From the NCBI GenBank assembly GCA_905250125.1, contig CAJNOL010001254.1, positions 1-64,000 of the forward strand: a stretch of DNA of 64,000 nt. Reading direction: 5' to 3'. This document shows, piece after piece, positions 33,822-44,476 of this stretch; the stretch's first letter is position 1; each line of letters begins with the position of its first letter. The notes beneath the pieces are model-generated. The model was given only the letters and a program-made list of their open reading frames with translations. It did no database searches and was not told the origin of the DNA. The position numbers and the translations under genes are program-made. The DNA comes from Rotaria sordida (taxonomy: Eukaryota; Rotifera; Eurotatoria; Philodinida; Philodinidae).

Positions 33822-36800
33822 ATGGATCATTTTAAAAAACTCTATCATGAATATTGTAAAACTTATCATATTGAACCTAATGAATTACTTTTAGGCGAAA
33901 TTCAAAAGTATAAAAATAAGCTTTCTATACAATAAAATAAAAAAAAAAGAATTATTTTTCGATTATTTTTTGAAGAGTTTCTGGTGAAGATAATAAAACA
34001 AAAAGTTTAAATTTATCATCATTCAATATTCCTGAAGCACAATGTTCTATATTAGGAAAAATACTTACACATGATTTTATATTTACAAGTATTCATCTTA
34101 ATGATTGTAATTTATCAACTGATGGTAAATTGTTAATTCTTATAATGTATATTNNNNNNNNNNNNNNNNNNNNNNNNNNNNNNNNNNNNNNNNNNNNNNN
34201 NNNNNNNNNNNNNNNNNNNNNNNNNNNNNNNNNNNNNNNNNNNNNNNNNNNNNATATCCAATATCGCCTATTCTTGTACTTAATTGAGTTTTCGAAGATA
34301 TTCCCAACTGTCCAATTGCGTTTCGCTTGATAATGATGAGTGATAAAAAAAGTCTATTTTGGTTAGGCTTTCCGGTCTATGCTTGTCGAGTTAGAAGTGT
34401 TTTACTCGATTTTCGGCTTACGAACATAAAATCGCTAAGAGCTTGAACGTCAAATTTTAAGCCGAAATTTTGCCAATAGATAGGCCTTATAGTCACTAAA
34501 AATATCCGAAAACTTCAGACAGAGTGAATGGTCTCCTTGCTAAGATATTTACATTTTCAAGCAACGCCTGTTTGGAACGTGTTTTCAAAAAAAACCGAGT
34601 GTTTCTATGACAATCACAGATCTCAATACAGATACATTCGCTCTAGCTTAAACTGTAGAGTATTTCTATTGATGATAAAGCCTATCTATGAACAAAATTT
34701 CAGCTCGAAATTCGAACATTTGAATTCTCAGCGATCCTATGCTGGTAGGACAAAAATGAACTAAAACGCCCATAACTCGAAAAGTGAAGACCGGAAACCA
34801 AACTTTTTCGCTATTCATCATGACTGATCGAATGAGAATAATTTCAAGCGAAAAGCGATTTGACAGTTGGAAATGTTCCTTCGTCATCCCTCTGAACAAA
34901 GTCTGTAGAAGGAACTCAACTGTTGTTAGAGAAGCTGAGACCTTATTTCTTCGCATCAGTACTTTAAACTTGATTTTGATTCATAGTAGTGCATAATCTC
35001 CTACTAAACCTATAGAAATGATCATTCTTCATTATCATCATATCTAGAAATGAATTCTATGATAAATAAAAACAATAAGAATCATTTTTATTTTTAAATG
35101 ATTTTGTTTTAGTTTACGATTAGAATGGAATCAACTGGGTTCTATGAATTCTCCAGCATTTAGTATTTTTTGTGATGCACTTGCTGATAATAAAACATTA
35201 ATTGATCTTGATTTACGTAATAATGATATAAATCATGTTGGTGGTACAGAAGTAGCATCAGCTTTAAAACGAAATACAACATTACGTTCATTAGGTATAT
35301 ATTTGAAATAATTAATCTACGAAAAAAAAATTTTTTTTTTTTGTTTAATAAACATGAATAGATCTTCGTTGGAATAATGTTGGACTTATTGGTGGTCGAG
35401 CTCTATTAGTTTCATGTCAATCAAATTCAACTTTAAATGAATTACAATTAATTGGTAATAATATTCCTGATGATATTATGCAGAGTATTAGTATGTTTGT
35501 TTTCTTTTTCCTCAATCATTCTAAGAATTTCTATTTTTCGATATTTTAGCTAATGTATTATCAAAAAATACTGAACAACGTCAAATGCATTTTGATCATT
35601 CACAAAATATGGCTATACTTTCAAGACAATTACAAAATGTTCATGAAGAAAAAGATCATCAAATAACAACAACATTAACACGTATGTCACTTCAAGAACA
35701 AACTATGCTTAAAGCAAATAGGTAAATAATATATATTTTAAATCTAATCAATTTATAATGTGTTTGTTTTTTATTTCTTTTTCCTCTTATGTTATAGATC
35801 ATTAGCTGAAAAATTAAAAAAATTACAAGACGCATTAGATGATCGAAAATCAACATTTAATGCATTAACATCCAAAAATACTTTACTTGAAGCTGATATA
35901 ACTGAAGCTAAACAACAATATAATGATTTACAAAATACAATGAAAAAAATGGAAATTGATCAACAAGAATTAATATATAAAATTCGAAGAGAATTTAAAC
36001 AAGAAAAAGATGTAATATAATATGATTAAATAAATTTCAATAAAAAAATTTATTTTTATTCATTAGGAATTAATTGATATTCAAGAAAAACTTCAACGAG
36101 ATTTAAATGAAAATTTAGAAATTCAACGACGTTTAAATGAAAAAAATTATGATCTTGAACGAAAAAATGAAAAACTTCAAACAACAATACGTGAACTTGG
36201 AGAAACTGTATGTTCTTATCTTTTGTGTTTTTTTCAAAAAAAAAAAAAAAAAAAAAAAAGAAAGTATCTCCCTGTAGATAACTATAAATGATCGTGATCA
36301 TCAAATAAAATTAACTGCAATAGATGATGAAAATCAACGATTAAAATTAAAACATAAAGAAGAATTAAAAGATCAGGAATTAATAACAAATCGAGATCTA
36401 CAACGTTTAAAAGAAGCTCATTTATCTACAGAACAAACATTAAAAGAACAAATAACTAAACTTGAAAATATTCGAACATCACTTGAACGAGTAATATAAA
36501 TCATTTCTTGTTTTTTTTTGATCATTTCATTAAATCATTTTATTTATTTTTTTTTTTGAGGAAATAAATTCACTTAAATCTACTATATCAACACAAAAAT
36601 TAAATCATGATGAAATACTTCAAGAAGAAAAATTTCGAATTAAAAATGAAGAAGAAAAAAAACAACAAGAACTTGAAGATCGTATACGAACATTAACTAG
36701 TTCAAAAGACGAACTTGAAGTAATAATCATTCTTTATAATATAGTGAACACTCAAGAGACCTTTCCAAAGTGTCCACTTTCGATATTTTTATTTTGAAAT

Positions 36801-38909
36801 AGTTGTTATAGTCACTCAATTCGAGATGCGCATATGACGGCGCTGCCGCCACCGATCCGGTAGCAGCACTTTTTTTAGAACAGCCGTGCGGCGGCTGATG
36901 TTTCGAATATATTATCGTGGCAGCGGTGCAGTAGCCTTGTCTCTTCTAGAACCGCGACAAAGTTCCAGCCACGATGGATATCTATAGGGTGTCCGGAAAG
37001 TCACTAGAGTTAGAAAAAATTGAATATCTCCGCTACGGCTCGAGCAAACGGGCTGATCTTTTTACCAATAATAGAGACATGTTCATATTTCAAATCCATA
37101 CGGACAAGGTTAGCGAGAGCCTTTGTTAAATACCATCAATGACTTTAACAAAAAAACATTTTACTTTTTTACAGATAGGAAAAAAACAATATACAGAGTG
37201 GCGCAAAAGTCACTTTGCCGAGAAAAAATTGAATATCTTCACTACGGCTGAAGCAAACGAGCTGATTCTTTTATCAATGATAGAGGCATGTTCAAGCCTT
37301 ATATTCATAAAGATATGCCTAGAGAGACTCTTTGTTAAGTCTATTGTTTTTTCCTATCTGTAAAAAAGTAAAAAGTTTTTTGTTAAGGTCATTGATGGTA
37401 TTTAACAAAGGCTCTCGCTAACCTTGTCCGTATGGATTTGAAGTATGAACATGTCTCTGTTATTGGTAAAAAGATCAGCCTGTTTGCTCGAGACGTAGCG
37501 GAAATATTCAATTTTTTCTAACTCTAATGACTTTCCGGACACCCTATATGCATTATAATCGATTTTTACTTACAAAAGAAAAATCGATTAAAATCTGATT
37601 TGTTTCTGACTTATTCTACATTGACGATTTCAACCTAATATATATTACCTATTCATTGATTTTAATCTATTATTATTTTTCAATCAATTGTAATTTATTC
37701 TGGCAGTTTTGCTATGGTCAGTAACATGACCGTATCATAATGAGATAATGAATCATATACAGTCGTATTCGATAAAAATACGATATTGCATATTGTGCCG
37801 TAGTTAGAGCCCATCGGGTAGAACTCGGACCCAGCTCTGAAGAAAACTTTGATGCATACAATGTATTTTGAATTTTTGTAAAATTTTGTTCGTTTTATGA
37901 AGAAAAAGAAATTGAATGTATTTAGAAAATAGACAAAAAAAAACAATAAAAGACTTTTTGAATATATTATCGAAACTGATTTATCATCGTACTTAGATCC
38001 GACGGGCTCTAGCCGTAGTACTGTCTGCAGAATTAAGAGAAAATATGGTCCGTTTACGTGTCGTGCTGAGTTGTAAGCGGTCGTATTCACATATTCTTCT
38101 CATTTAAGAGGAAGGGACTTTCTCTTTCTCCTCGTCTTAAACACGAATTTTTATTTTATGTTTTTTTAAATTATTTTTTGTTTCGTCTGTTGTTCGGATC
38201 GACCTAATGTAACTTGACTTACGACTGTTTAGAAGATAGTTTGGAATAGAGAGGTACCCACATGCAAGAGGTTAATTTCCAGACAAAATAATTCGAGAAA
38301 AACTGGCTAGTGTCCACGTAAGAAGAGTTTATTGTATAATCAATATGTTGTGTTTTTCATAGTCTCGTTATAATCAACAATTAATTGCTTATCGAGAACT
38401 TCAACAAAAATTAAATTTTCAATCAGTTGAAATTGAATCATTTAAACGACAAATTGAATCAATACAAATGGTAAAATTTATTTAATCTTTTTTAATGTTC
38501 GAACAAAATTTTTCTTATTTTTCAGACAATTCAGGATAAAGAAACAGAAATTCTTGACATTCGTGAAAAAACTAAAATAGATTATGAAAAAAAATTACGT
38601 TCAGTTAAAAAAGATATTGATATGAATGATGAATTGAAAAATCGTATTAAAGAATTAGAACACGAATTAAAAGGTAATATTAATAAAAAACAAGAAAGAA
38701 ATTTTTTTTTAAAGATTTTCTTAATAATAGATCAAAGTTTTACTGATCGAACTACAATTCGTGACCTTGAAAATCGTCTAGCTAATTTACAAACAATAAT
38801 AAAACATCGTGATCAAGAAATTAATCGTTTAAAACTTGATGAAGAACAAAGATTAAACTTTCTACGTTCTGCTGTTATTGATTATATTGATACAGGAACA
38901 AATAAATAA
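33822..38909 (+). CDS. LRRC45: LRRC45, centrosome-linker leucine-rich-repeat/coiled-coil protein (one exon in the assembly gap)
   Basis: Twelve exons are visible: 33822-33907, 33976-34124, 35113-35294, 35362-35490, 35550-35721, 35798-36011, 36067-36207, 36278-36490, 36561-36719, 38363-38470, 38526-38673, 38731-38909. They encode about 626 residues; human LRRC45 has 670. The first five carry leucine-rich repeats (LRLEWNQLGS, LIDLDLRNNDINHVGG, LDLRWNNVGLIGGRALL, LQLIGNNIPDD). The rest is coiled coil, ending with RDQEINRLKLDEEQRLNFL and AVIDYI, a close match to the human C-terminus. LRRC45 is a component of the fibrous linker joining centrioles and of distal appendages. Exon 2 ends in phase 1 and exon 3 begins after two bases of a codon, and about 45 residues of LRR are absent, so one exon must lie in the 34154-34253 gap. 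The 1.6-kb intron 36720-38362 is filled with foldback DNA. Confidence 0.92.
34154..34253. other. Assembly gap of 100 N
   Basis: Exactly 100 N, the conventional size for a gap of unknown length. It lies in the LRRC45 intron between exons 2 and 3 and directly borders a long inverted repeat. The missing LRRC45 exon should be in it. Confidence 0.95.
34254..34900. repeat. Long foldback element at the gap edge, shared-terminus family
   Basis: Left: CCCAACTGTCCAATTGCGTT, GGCTTTCCGGTCT and GTTTTACTCGATTTTCGGC. Right: complements CGATTTGACAGTTGG, AGACCGGAAACC and AGCTCGAAATTCGAAC. The left end starts within about 50 bases of the N run. The outer word CAACTGTCAAATCGC matches the terminus of the elements at 20994 and 28840. 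Confidence 0.65.
36987..37544. mobile_element. TA-flanked MITE with a second inverted repeat inside, in an LRRC45 intron
   Basis: The ends are GGGTGTCCGGAAAGTCACTA and, as complement of the right end, GGGTGTCCGGAAAGTCATTA, both bordered by TATA. The arms are about 170-190 bp and nearly identical (CCATACGGACAAGGTTAGCG is matched exactly). The centre (about 37170-37370) has its own arms, ACAGATAGGAAAAAAACAAT and ATTGTTTTTTCCTATCTGT, and a TIR-like GAGTGGCGCAAAAGTCACTT, which suggests a related element inserted within. Mariner-like by its TA target and GGGTGTCC ends. Confidence 0.8.
37776..38022. repeat. Inverted repeat with AGAGCCCGTCGG ends
   Basis: GCCGTAGTTAGAGCCCATCG on the left is answered by CCGACGGGCTCTAGCCGTAG on the right. 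The centre is AT-rich without ORF. It lies in the same LRRC45 intron as the MITE. Related words occur at 31505-31575. Confidence 0.5.
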
Positions 38910-39590
38910 TGTAGTTTTTTTTGTTAAAGTTTTATTTTAACATAAATTTTGTATAATGTAACGGACAGATAATTTTTTTTTGTTTAAATAAATGAAACAT
39001 TTACAAAAAGAATATTCAGGGAATAGAATTTAGAAATATTTTCTATTATGAAGATCGAGATAGAAGGAAATATTGATTTTTTAATCATCGAAACTTTGAT
39101 AGGAGTTATACTTGTATTGAAAATTAACTTGAATATATATTCTCCTATTGCTATATAAATTATCTATATCTATAAATAATAATAAAATATCTTTAACTAT
39201 TTGACATATTGTTGTCTATATAATTAATATCTCATTGAATATATTGTTAATCGAAGAATGATTTTGTTAATGGTAGAAAGACGATATAGTTCTTTTCTTT
39301 TCCGGTTGTCAATGTAATCATAAGACCGCCTACTGAGTGAGAAGTGCTGAGCAACGAACTTCTTTTTTTTCTTTTGTCTTATTTTATTCGTTTAACATAT
39401 GAAAATAAAGAACATACAATATTATTAAATATGTCAATGTCAAAATCGTATTTATAGTTACAATAAATCTCTATTACCATTCTTAAGCAAAAAACTTAAC
39501 TCCATCACAGCTAATATCACATATATTTCAAAACTCGAAACAACAACAATATTTAAGTTATATTTCTCTTCTGAATGAATAAAATCAAAT

Positions 39591-41027
39591 ATGTATTATC
39601 CAACTTTTGTGCAATCAACACCTGCCGGAACATGGCCAAATACATATCAAATCAATCCTCAACAGCAACAACAAGCTATACCTACTGTATATTATCAAGT
39701 ACCTACAGCTACTGTTCCCTCTCTACCTACTACAACAGCACCTGAAGTCTTTGTTTCACAACAACAAGTACCTACTGTATATTATCAAACACCTTCAGTT
39801 GCTGTTCCTTCTCTACCCAGTATAATAGCATCTGAAGCCATTTTTTCACAACAACAAGTACCTACTATATATTATCAAACACCTTCAATTGCTGTTCCTC
39901 CTCTATCCAGTACAACAGCACCTGAAGTCACTGTTTCACAACAACCAGTACCTACTGTATATTATCAAACACCTTCGGTTACTGTTCCTCCTATTCCGAC
40001 TACAACAACTTCTCAAACGAATATTCAACAACAACCGCACAGTACTTCGACAACAACAACAAAAACAACAACAACTCGAATACTCAATTCAACAACTTTA
40101 CCAACAATAGACAAAAATTCTGTTACTGAAGAAATAAAAACTACAATAACTGCTACAAAACCAGAAACACCAGCAATACAAACAATCACTACTTCAACAG
40201 CTACAAATGTTCCTCAAGTAACAACCGTTGAAACAACTACAATTCCAGAAAGATCACAAAATCAATCTCGTCGTCTAAAAAGTCTTTCAACATCGACATA
40301 TTCAAGTAGTTCAACAATTTCTACTCATTCTACTATTACTCCACAACCTGAAATTATCAAACAACCGGTTGTTATTCTTCCACCACAAATACCTATTCAA
40401 ACAACAACAACAACAGCAACTATACCACCACAAATACCTATTCAAACAGCAACTATAGTCCCACCTGTACATCGTGTCATACATCGTCCACATGATCATC
40501 GACCACATACACCTAGTGGTTATTATTCATCTGATCTTGATTATGGAAAACGAAAAATTTACAAAACAGATTATAAATATCGTCATTTTTATTGTTGTAA
40601 TTTATGTAAAGGTCGTTGTGATTTACATAATCGTTCATATAGTTGTTGTGAATGGTTTTATGGATGTCCTTTATGGGGATTAATTTTATGTGGATTATTT
40701 TTTCTTACTTTACTTATAACATTTCTTACATTATTTAGTTTACAACCATCAATAAATTCAACACGTCGTACTGAAACAGCTGAAACACGTTTATTAAATC
40801 GTACACAAATTATTTATGGATTTTATAAAAATTGTGGTTATCAAATAAATGCAACATTTGATACACCAACTACACTTATTTTATGTACAAATACAGCAAC
40901 AACATCAACTGCACGTATAGAATTATCATCATTTTATACAGTAATAAGTAGAACAAATTCTTATTCTTATAGTAAAATATTGATTTTAATTTTATTGTTT
41001 ATTTGTTTTGAAAATTTTCGAATTTAA
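39591..41027 (+). CDS. Thr/Pro-rich repetitive membrane protein, mucin-like, intron-less
   Basis: 478 codons in one exon, ATG 39591. Residues about 28-145 hold four tandem repeats of roughly 30 residues built on QQVPTVYYQTPSVAVP followed by a TTTAPE-type stretch. Residues 145-300 are a Thr/Ser/Pro-rich mucin-like linker. Residues 300-360 are His- then Cys-rich (HFYCCNLCKGRCDLH, SYSCCEWFYGC). A strong membrane segment follows (about 359-383, LWGLILCGLFFLTLLITFLT), then a domain with NRT and NAT glycosylation sequons and a Cys pair, and a hydrophobic C-terminal tail (SKILILILLFICF). There is no N-terminal signal peptide. Type II topology would place the C-terminal domain outside; the opposite is possible. 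I do not recognise the family. The nucleotide repeats keep frame and vary at the protein level, which argues for a real gene. Confidence 0.65.
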   Translation: MYYPTFVQSTPAGTWPNTYQINPQQQQQAIPTVYYQVPTATVPSLPTTTAPEVFVSQQQVPTVYYQTPSVAVPSLPSIIASEAIFSQQQVPTIYYQTPSIAVPPLSSTTAPEVTVSQQPVPTVYYQTPSVTVPPIPTTTTSQTNIQQQPHSTSTTTTKTTTTRILNSTTLPTIDKNSVTEEIKTTITATKPETPAIQTITTSTATNVPQVTTVETTTIPERSQNQSRRLKSLSTSTYSSSSTISTHSTITPQPEIIKQPVVILPPQIPIQTTTTTATIPPQIPIQTATIVPPVHRVIHRPHDHRPHTPSGYYSSDLDYGKRKIYKTDYKYRHFYCCNLCKGRCDLHNRSYSCCEWFYGCPLWGLILCGLFFLTLLITFLTLFSLQPSINSTRRTETAETRLLNRTQIIYGFYKNCGYQINATFDTPTTLILCTNTATTSTARIELSSFYTVISRTNSYSYSKILILILLFICFENFRI

Positions 41028-41348
41028 TATTAAAATTTTAAATAAATATTTCTCAAGCATCAAAAAATGATCGTTATAGTCGACAATTACAAGTTGAATA
41101 GGATCAAATAATTTTTATGCTTACAAAATAATAAGAACTTTTAACCTACTAATCGATATCACTGTGTTACATCTTACACTGTTCCAATGTAGCTAATAAT
41201 TCAATCGATCTTCTGCGACGATGAGAAATGTTATCGAATCAAATAAATATTCTGTTTTTATTTATCATTAAAATGAACTTTCTAAAACGTTCGCTAACGA
41301 GAAAACATCTTCTACTGTCTTCTTCTGATTTCAATGATTTCTTTTTGT

Positions 41349-41815
41349 CTATAAATATTGCATAGTGTTCTAATTAAAACTCTAAACACATTTGAGTTTC
41401 TATTGATATTTGACAAATGAGAAAAGGTTCCTAAGTGATAGGGCGTTTTCGAGTTGGGTCTCTATTCAATCGATAGGATCTAGTGAGTAGGTAAAAATCC
41501 TAGAGTATTTCGAGCTGCTCAGATTTCGAATGTTTACTAGATTTCTTCTGTAGAGCTTCAGTTTTCAAGCGAAATCATACTTTTGAAATTTTACTTGAAA
41601 CTTTGCTCACTTAAAAGCACCGATTAGAATAGCCTGTAGAGAAAAAAGTTTGAGACTTTTTCTATGAGCTAGTCTAATCACTACATATATGTGAACTAAG
41701 TTTCATAAAGCAAGTCTAGTTGAGTTCTTTATATGCATAAAGTGACAGATCAAAATTCGAAAAGCTGAGATCTCTAGAAAATAGACAGGTAGTTTAGTCA
41801 AATCTCAATAGGAAC
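41349..41815. repeat. Foldback element related to 14839-15268
   Basis: The left end CTATAAATATTGCATAGTGT and GAGTTTCTATTGATATTTGA resemble the left arm at 14839. The right arm AGTCAAATCTCAATAGGAAC matches the right arm of that element near 15204. The arms face each other over a diverged centre. The far right end looks lost. Confidence 0.6.
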
Positions 41816-42103
41816 AGCTGACAAGATACCATCATTAGTAAAAGCTTCTTGATTGTTATCAATTCCGGAATGCATAATGCATGTAAAAAGTCTTGACGAA
41901 AAATTAGATTTTAATTGAATACAACGGTAATTTTTCTTACATGTTCGTTAAATTGATATGTTCGCAAAAAAAAAGATTCAACAATTTGAGTTTCTAAATT
42001 AAAATAGTAAATCATACTATTGGTCGAAATGAAAAAATGCCGATTTAATCAAACATCAAAAACATACCAATTACTATTTCTACGAAAACAAATTTTTTTA
42101 CGA

Positions 42104-42310
42104 ACCCAGGTCCAAGAGGGGACATCGGATCCTGTAGGTTCCAAATAATTCCGGCTGGAACCTGTACAAATTTTGCCGGAATCCTAACTAACGGATTCCG
42201 ACGTCGGATATCGTCGGAATCCGGCAAAATCCGACCGAATCCTGTCTATTCTTGCCGGGTTTTGCCAGATTCCGGCGATATCCGCACCGGAATCCGTTAG
42301 TTAGGATTGA
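42104..42310. repeat. GGATTCCG-rich patch with a perfect 21-bp inverted repeat
   Basis: AATCCTAACTAACGGATTCC at about 42180-42199 is the exact inverted complement of GGAATCCGTTAGTTAGGATT at about 42289-42308. Between and before them, GGAATCC, CCGGAATCC and CGGATATCG words recur at short spacing. Composition is far richer in GC than its surroundings. It may be a small palindromic element or a tandem array folded back. Confidence 0.6.
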
Positions 42311-42429
42311 TTGACCTGGGAAGAAGAAAGGTAAAAAATAGGAAGAATATTAATGAGTAAATTACTTTGAATCATATATATATTTCATATCTTTTTTTTT
42401 TTCTTCAATTGTATGTCTAGATGAGAATG

Positions 42430-42468
42430 ACGAGAATACACTCATACCTACATCCTCATTACACCCTA
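42430..42468. repeat. C-strand telomere-like tract
   Basis: ATACACTCATACCTACATCC and CATTACACCCTAC resemble the C-strand arms of the TGTGGG-like hairpins. No G-strand partner was found, so this may be half a unit or chance. Confidence 0.3.
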
Positions 42469-42521
42469 CTAATTAGCTGATAGTGTCATTTTCGTGTCAG
42501 TAGTCGAATATTTATATTATA

Positions 42522-43467
42522 ACGGGTGGGGCAAAAGTTGTGCATTAATTTTGTTTTTGATATAACTCTGCAACGCAATATCGTACAAACTTGATTTTTT
42601 TTTGTTAGAAAGAGCAAAGTGTCTAGTGCAAAAATATATAAAAGAATTTGATTTGTAATGTTTTTCGAAGGCTATAATAGTTTTAGAACACAAGGCTCCA
42701 AAAAACTCTTCCGCAACTTCGGTCACATTTTTTTAATCCAAAAATATTTGTTTGAGCCTTTTTCATTAGCCACTTTCGACACTTTCGAGCGCCATATATA
42801 TACAGTTGCTCATTACAACGGAGCTTTTCATTTGGTATTAAAATAATTGGTATAACATACAAGAGAATGAACAAAAGACACGTTGATAAAAACAAATTAA
42901 TTGTTCGAATTTGGTTTTGTAGCGTGAAAATAAGTTTTTTTCTGAATATGTCATAGAGAAGTTGTGTCCTATTCCAAATAATATCGTTTGGTAGAGGACT
43001 CAATAAACTTTCTTTTTTATATAAAATATATAGCTTCTAGCAATCTCTCCTGCAAAATAGAGTTTATTTTTTCGATTGCTACCAACAATGATAAAGAATT
43101 GATGAAACAGACGATATCATAAAAGCGTTCATTTCGACCGTTATAAAACATGTAGAAAATTTCTTTTTTTATAACGCAATAGTGCTCTATCCTTATATTA
43201 TAAAATCCGGATTAGACGAATAAAAAGATAACCTGTCTAATTGTAGGAATTTTTTTCTAAGTTCAAAAAAGTTGCGGAAGAGTTTTCCAACGCCTTCTGT
43301 TCTAAGATTATTGTAGTTTTCGAAAAACATTTCCAATCAAACTCTTTTATAAATTCTTGCACTAAACACTTTGCTCTTTCTAACAAAAAAAAAATCAAGT
43401 CTCCACGACATTACATTGCAGAGTTATATCAAAAACAAAATTAATGCAAAACTTTTGCCCCATCCGT
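42522..43467. mobile_element. 946-bp TA-flanked MITE with ~230-bp terminal inverted repeats
   Basis: The left end ACGGGTGGGGCAAAAGTTGT and the complement of the right end ACGGATGGGGCAAAAGTTTT are each bordered by TA (42520-42521 and 43468-43469). The arms extend about 230 bp with close identity (GTTGCGGAAGAGTTTT on the right answers AAAACTCTTCCGCAAC on the left). The centre (about 42750-43240) has no transposase motif I can recognise. GGGGCAAAAGT-type ends with TA targets fit mariner-derived MITEs. Confidence 0.85.
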
Positions 43468-43796
43468 TAGAAACTGAACTTGGTCCGATACATTAAAAAA
43501 AAATTCCATCTATGATCTGTGTATTTATAAAAGTCATAATAGCATCATAAGAAGTATTGGTAAGTCAACTATGACGAATTGATTCGAAAATAGATGACAT
43601 ATATACCTTACATCTTCATGGAGTGAGTGTACCTGTTATCCAAGGATGTTATCTGAAAATTATATATATATATTACGAAGGAAAATGTCTTTAATTCGAA
43701 TCCTATTAAATACAATAAAAATGATTCATATTTAATAACAAGAAATAAATAAAAACCTGAAAATAGTTTTTATTTTAACATATAAAATTTTCAATA

Positions 43797-44129
43797 TTAT
43801 TCTTTTTCTGTTTTAAAATAAACATGTTGTGTTGATGTAGTTGGTGGTAATGGACTTCTTATATTTTCTATTGGCTGTACATATTCATCAAAATTTTCTT
43901 CATCATCATTATTAAATGTCTCATTTTTATGCATCGTATGATCGATAACATTTGAATTTTTAGGCAATTTAAAACGTGTACGAATAGCAAACCATAATAC
44001 ACCTACATAACAAAATACAAGAGCAATAGCCACTAAAACAGTCATAACAATAATTGCACGTTGATCAGCTGAGCTAAAACCATGACTTGTCTTGCAAATA
44101 TCACATTGAATATTACCCGTCACATTCAT
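43797..44129 (-). CDS. Small single-pass membrane protein, 110 residues
   Basis: ATG at 44129-44127, one exon. The short N-terminus has an N-glycosylation sequon (NVT) and CDICKTSHG. A membrane segment spans about residues 25-49 (AIIVMTVLVAIALVFCYVG), followed by a basic flank (RTRFK) and an acidic tail (NNDDEENFDEYVQPIENI). The flanking charges suggest N-terminus outside, type III. Codon use resembles neighbouring exons, and the frame is long for this AT-rich DNA, so I believe it is real, but no family is recognised. It lies 347 bp beyond the stop of the prohormone-like gene on the same strand. An upstream exon cannot be excluded; several AG acceptors precede the ATG, including one that could take a spliced leader. 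Confidence 0.55.
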   Translation of the reverse strand: MNVTGNIQCDICKTSHGFSSADQRAIIVMTVLVAIALVFCYVGVLWFAIRTRFKLPKNSNVIDHTMHKNETFNNDDEENFDEYVQPIENIRSPLPPTTSTQHVYFKTEKE

Positions 44130-44476
44130 TGTACTTCAAATAACTGACTTTTCATTTTAGAACAGAAAAAAAAGGGTGAGCAATATTTATCATACGTAGA
44201 AAAAAAAGCGGAAGGTTTTTAACCCTTCTCCTAAATATACATGTGTATGAATAATGATTAATATCAATGTTATATATATATATATATGTATGATGAAAGA
44301 AATTGAAAAAAAAGGAAAGGAAGAGATAGACCACGAAAAAAAAACATGTTTTTTTTACTATCCTATGATCATAATACATATGTGCATCTAGATCAAACAA
44401 ATTAAATATTTTTATTTTCTTTATTTCTGTTTCTCGTGTTTTTTTTGAAAACAACAATTATATGCATAGCTATTCG

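Larger units (their letters stand above)
41028..43796. other. Gene-free stretch with foldback elements
   Basis: Between the mucin-like gene and the small membrane-protein gene there are no recognisable exons. It holds three inverted-repeat elements and a C-strand telomere-like tract, listed separately. Confidence 0.5.

Noticed and set aside
34528-34996. Overlapping ORFs of 70-96 residues on both strands
   Set aside because: They lie in the right arm of the foldback element beside the gap; no homology, and the peptides mirror the repeat.
42517-43003. ORFs of 62-106 residues that might be a transposase remnant
   Set aside because: Most of their length is MITE arm; I found none of the catalytic-acid or helix-turn-helix patterns of mariner transposases.
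44152-44457. 101-residue ORF between two minus-strand genes
   Set aside because: Low-complexity Phe/Lys/Tyr translation of A/T-rich intergenic DNA.
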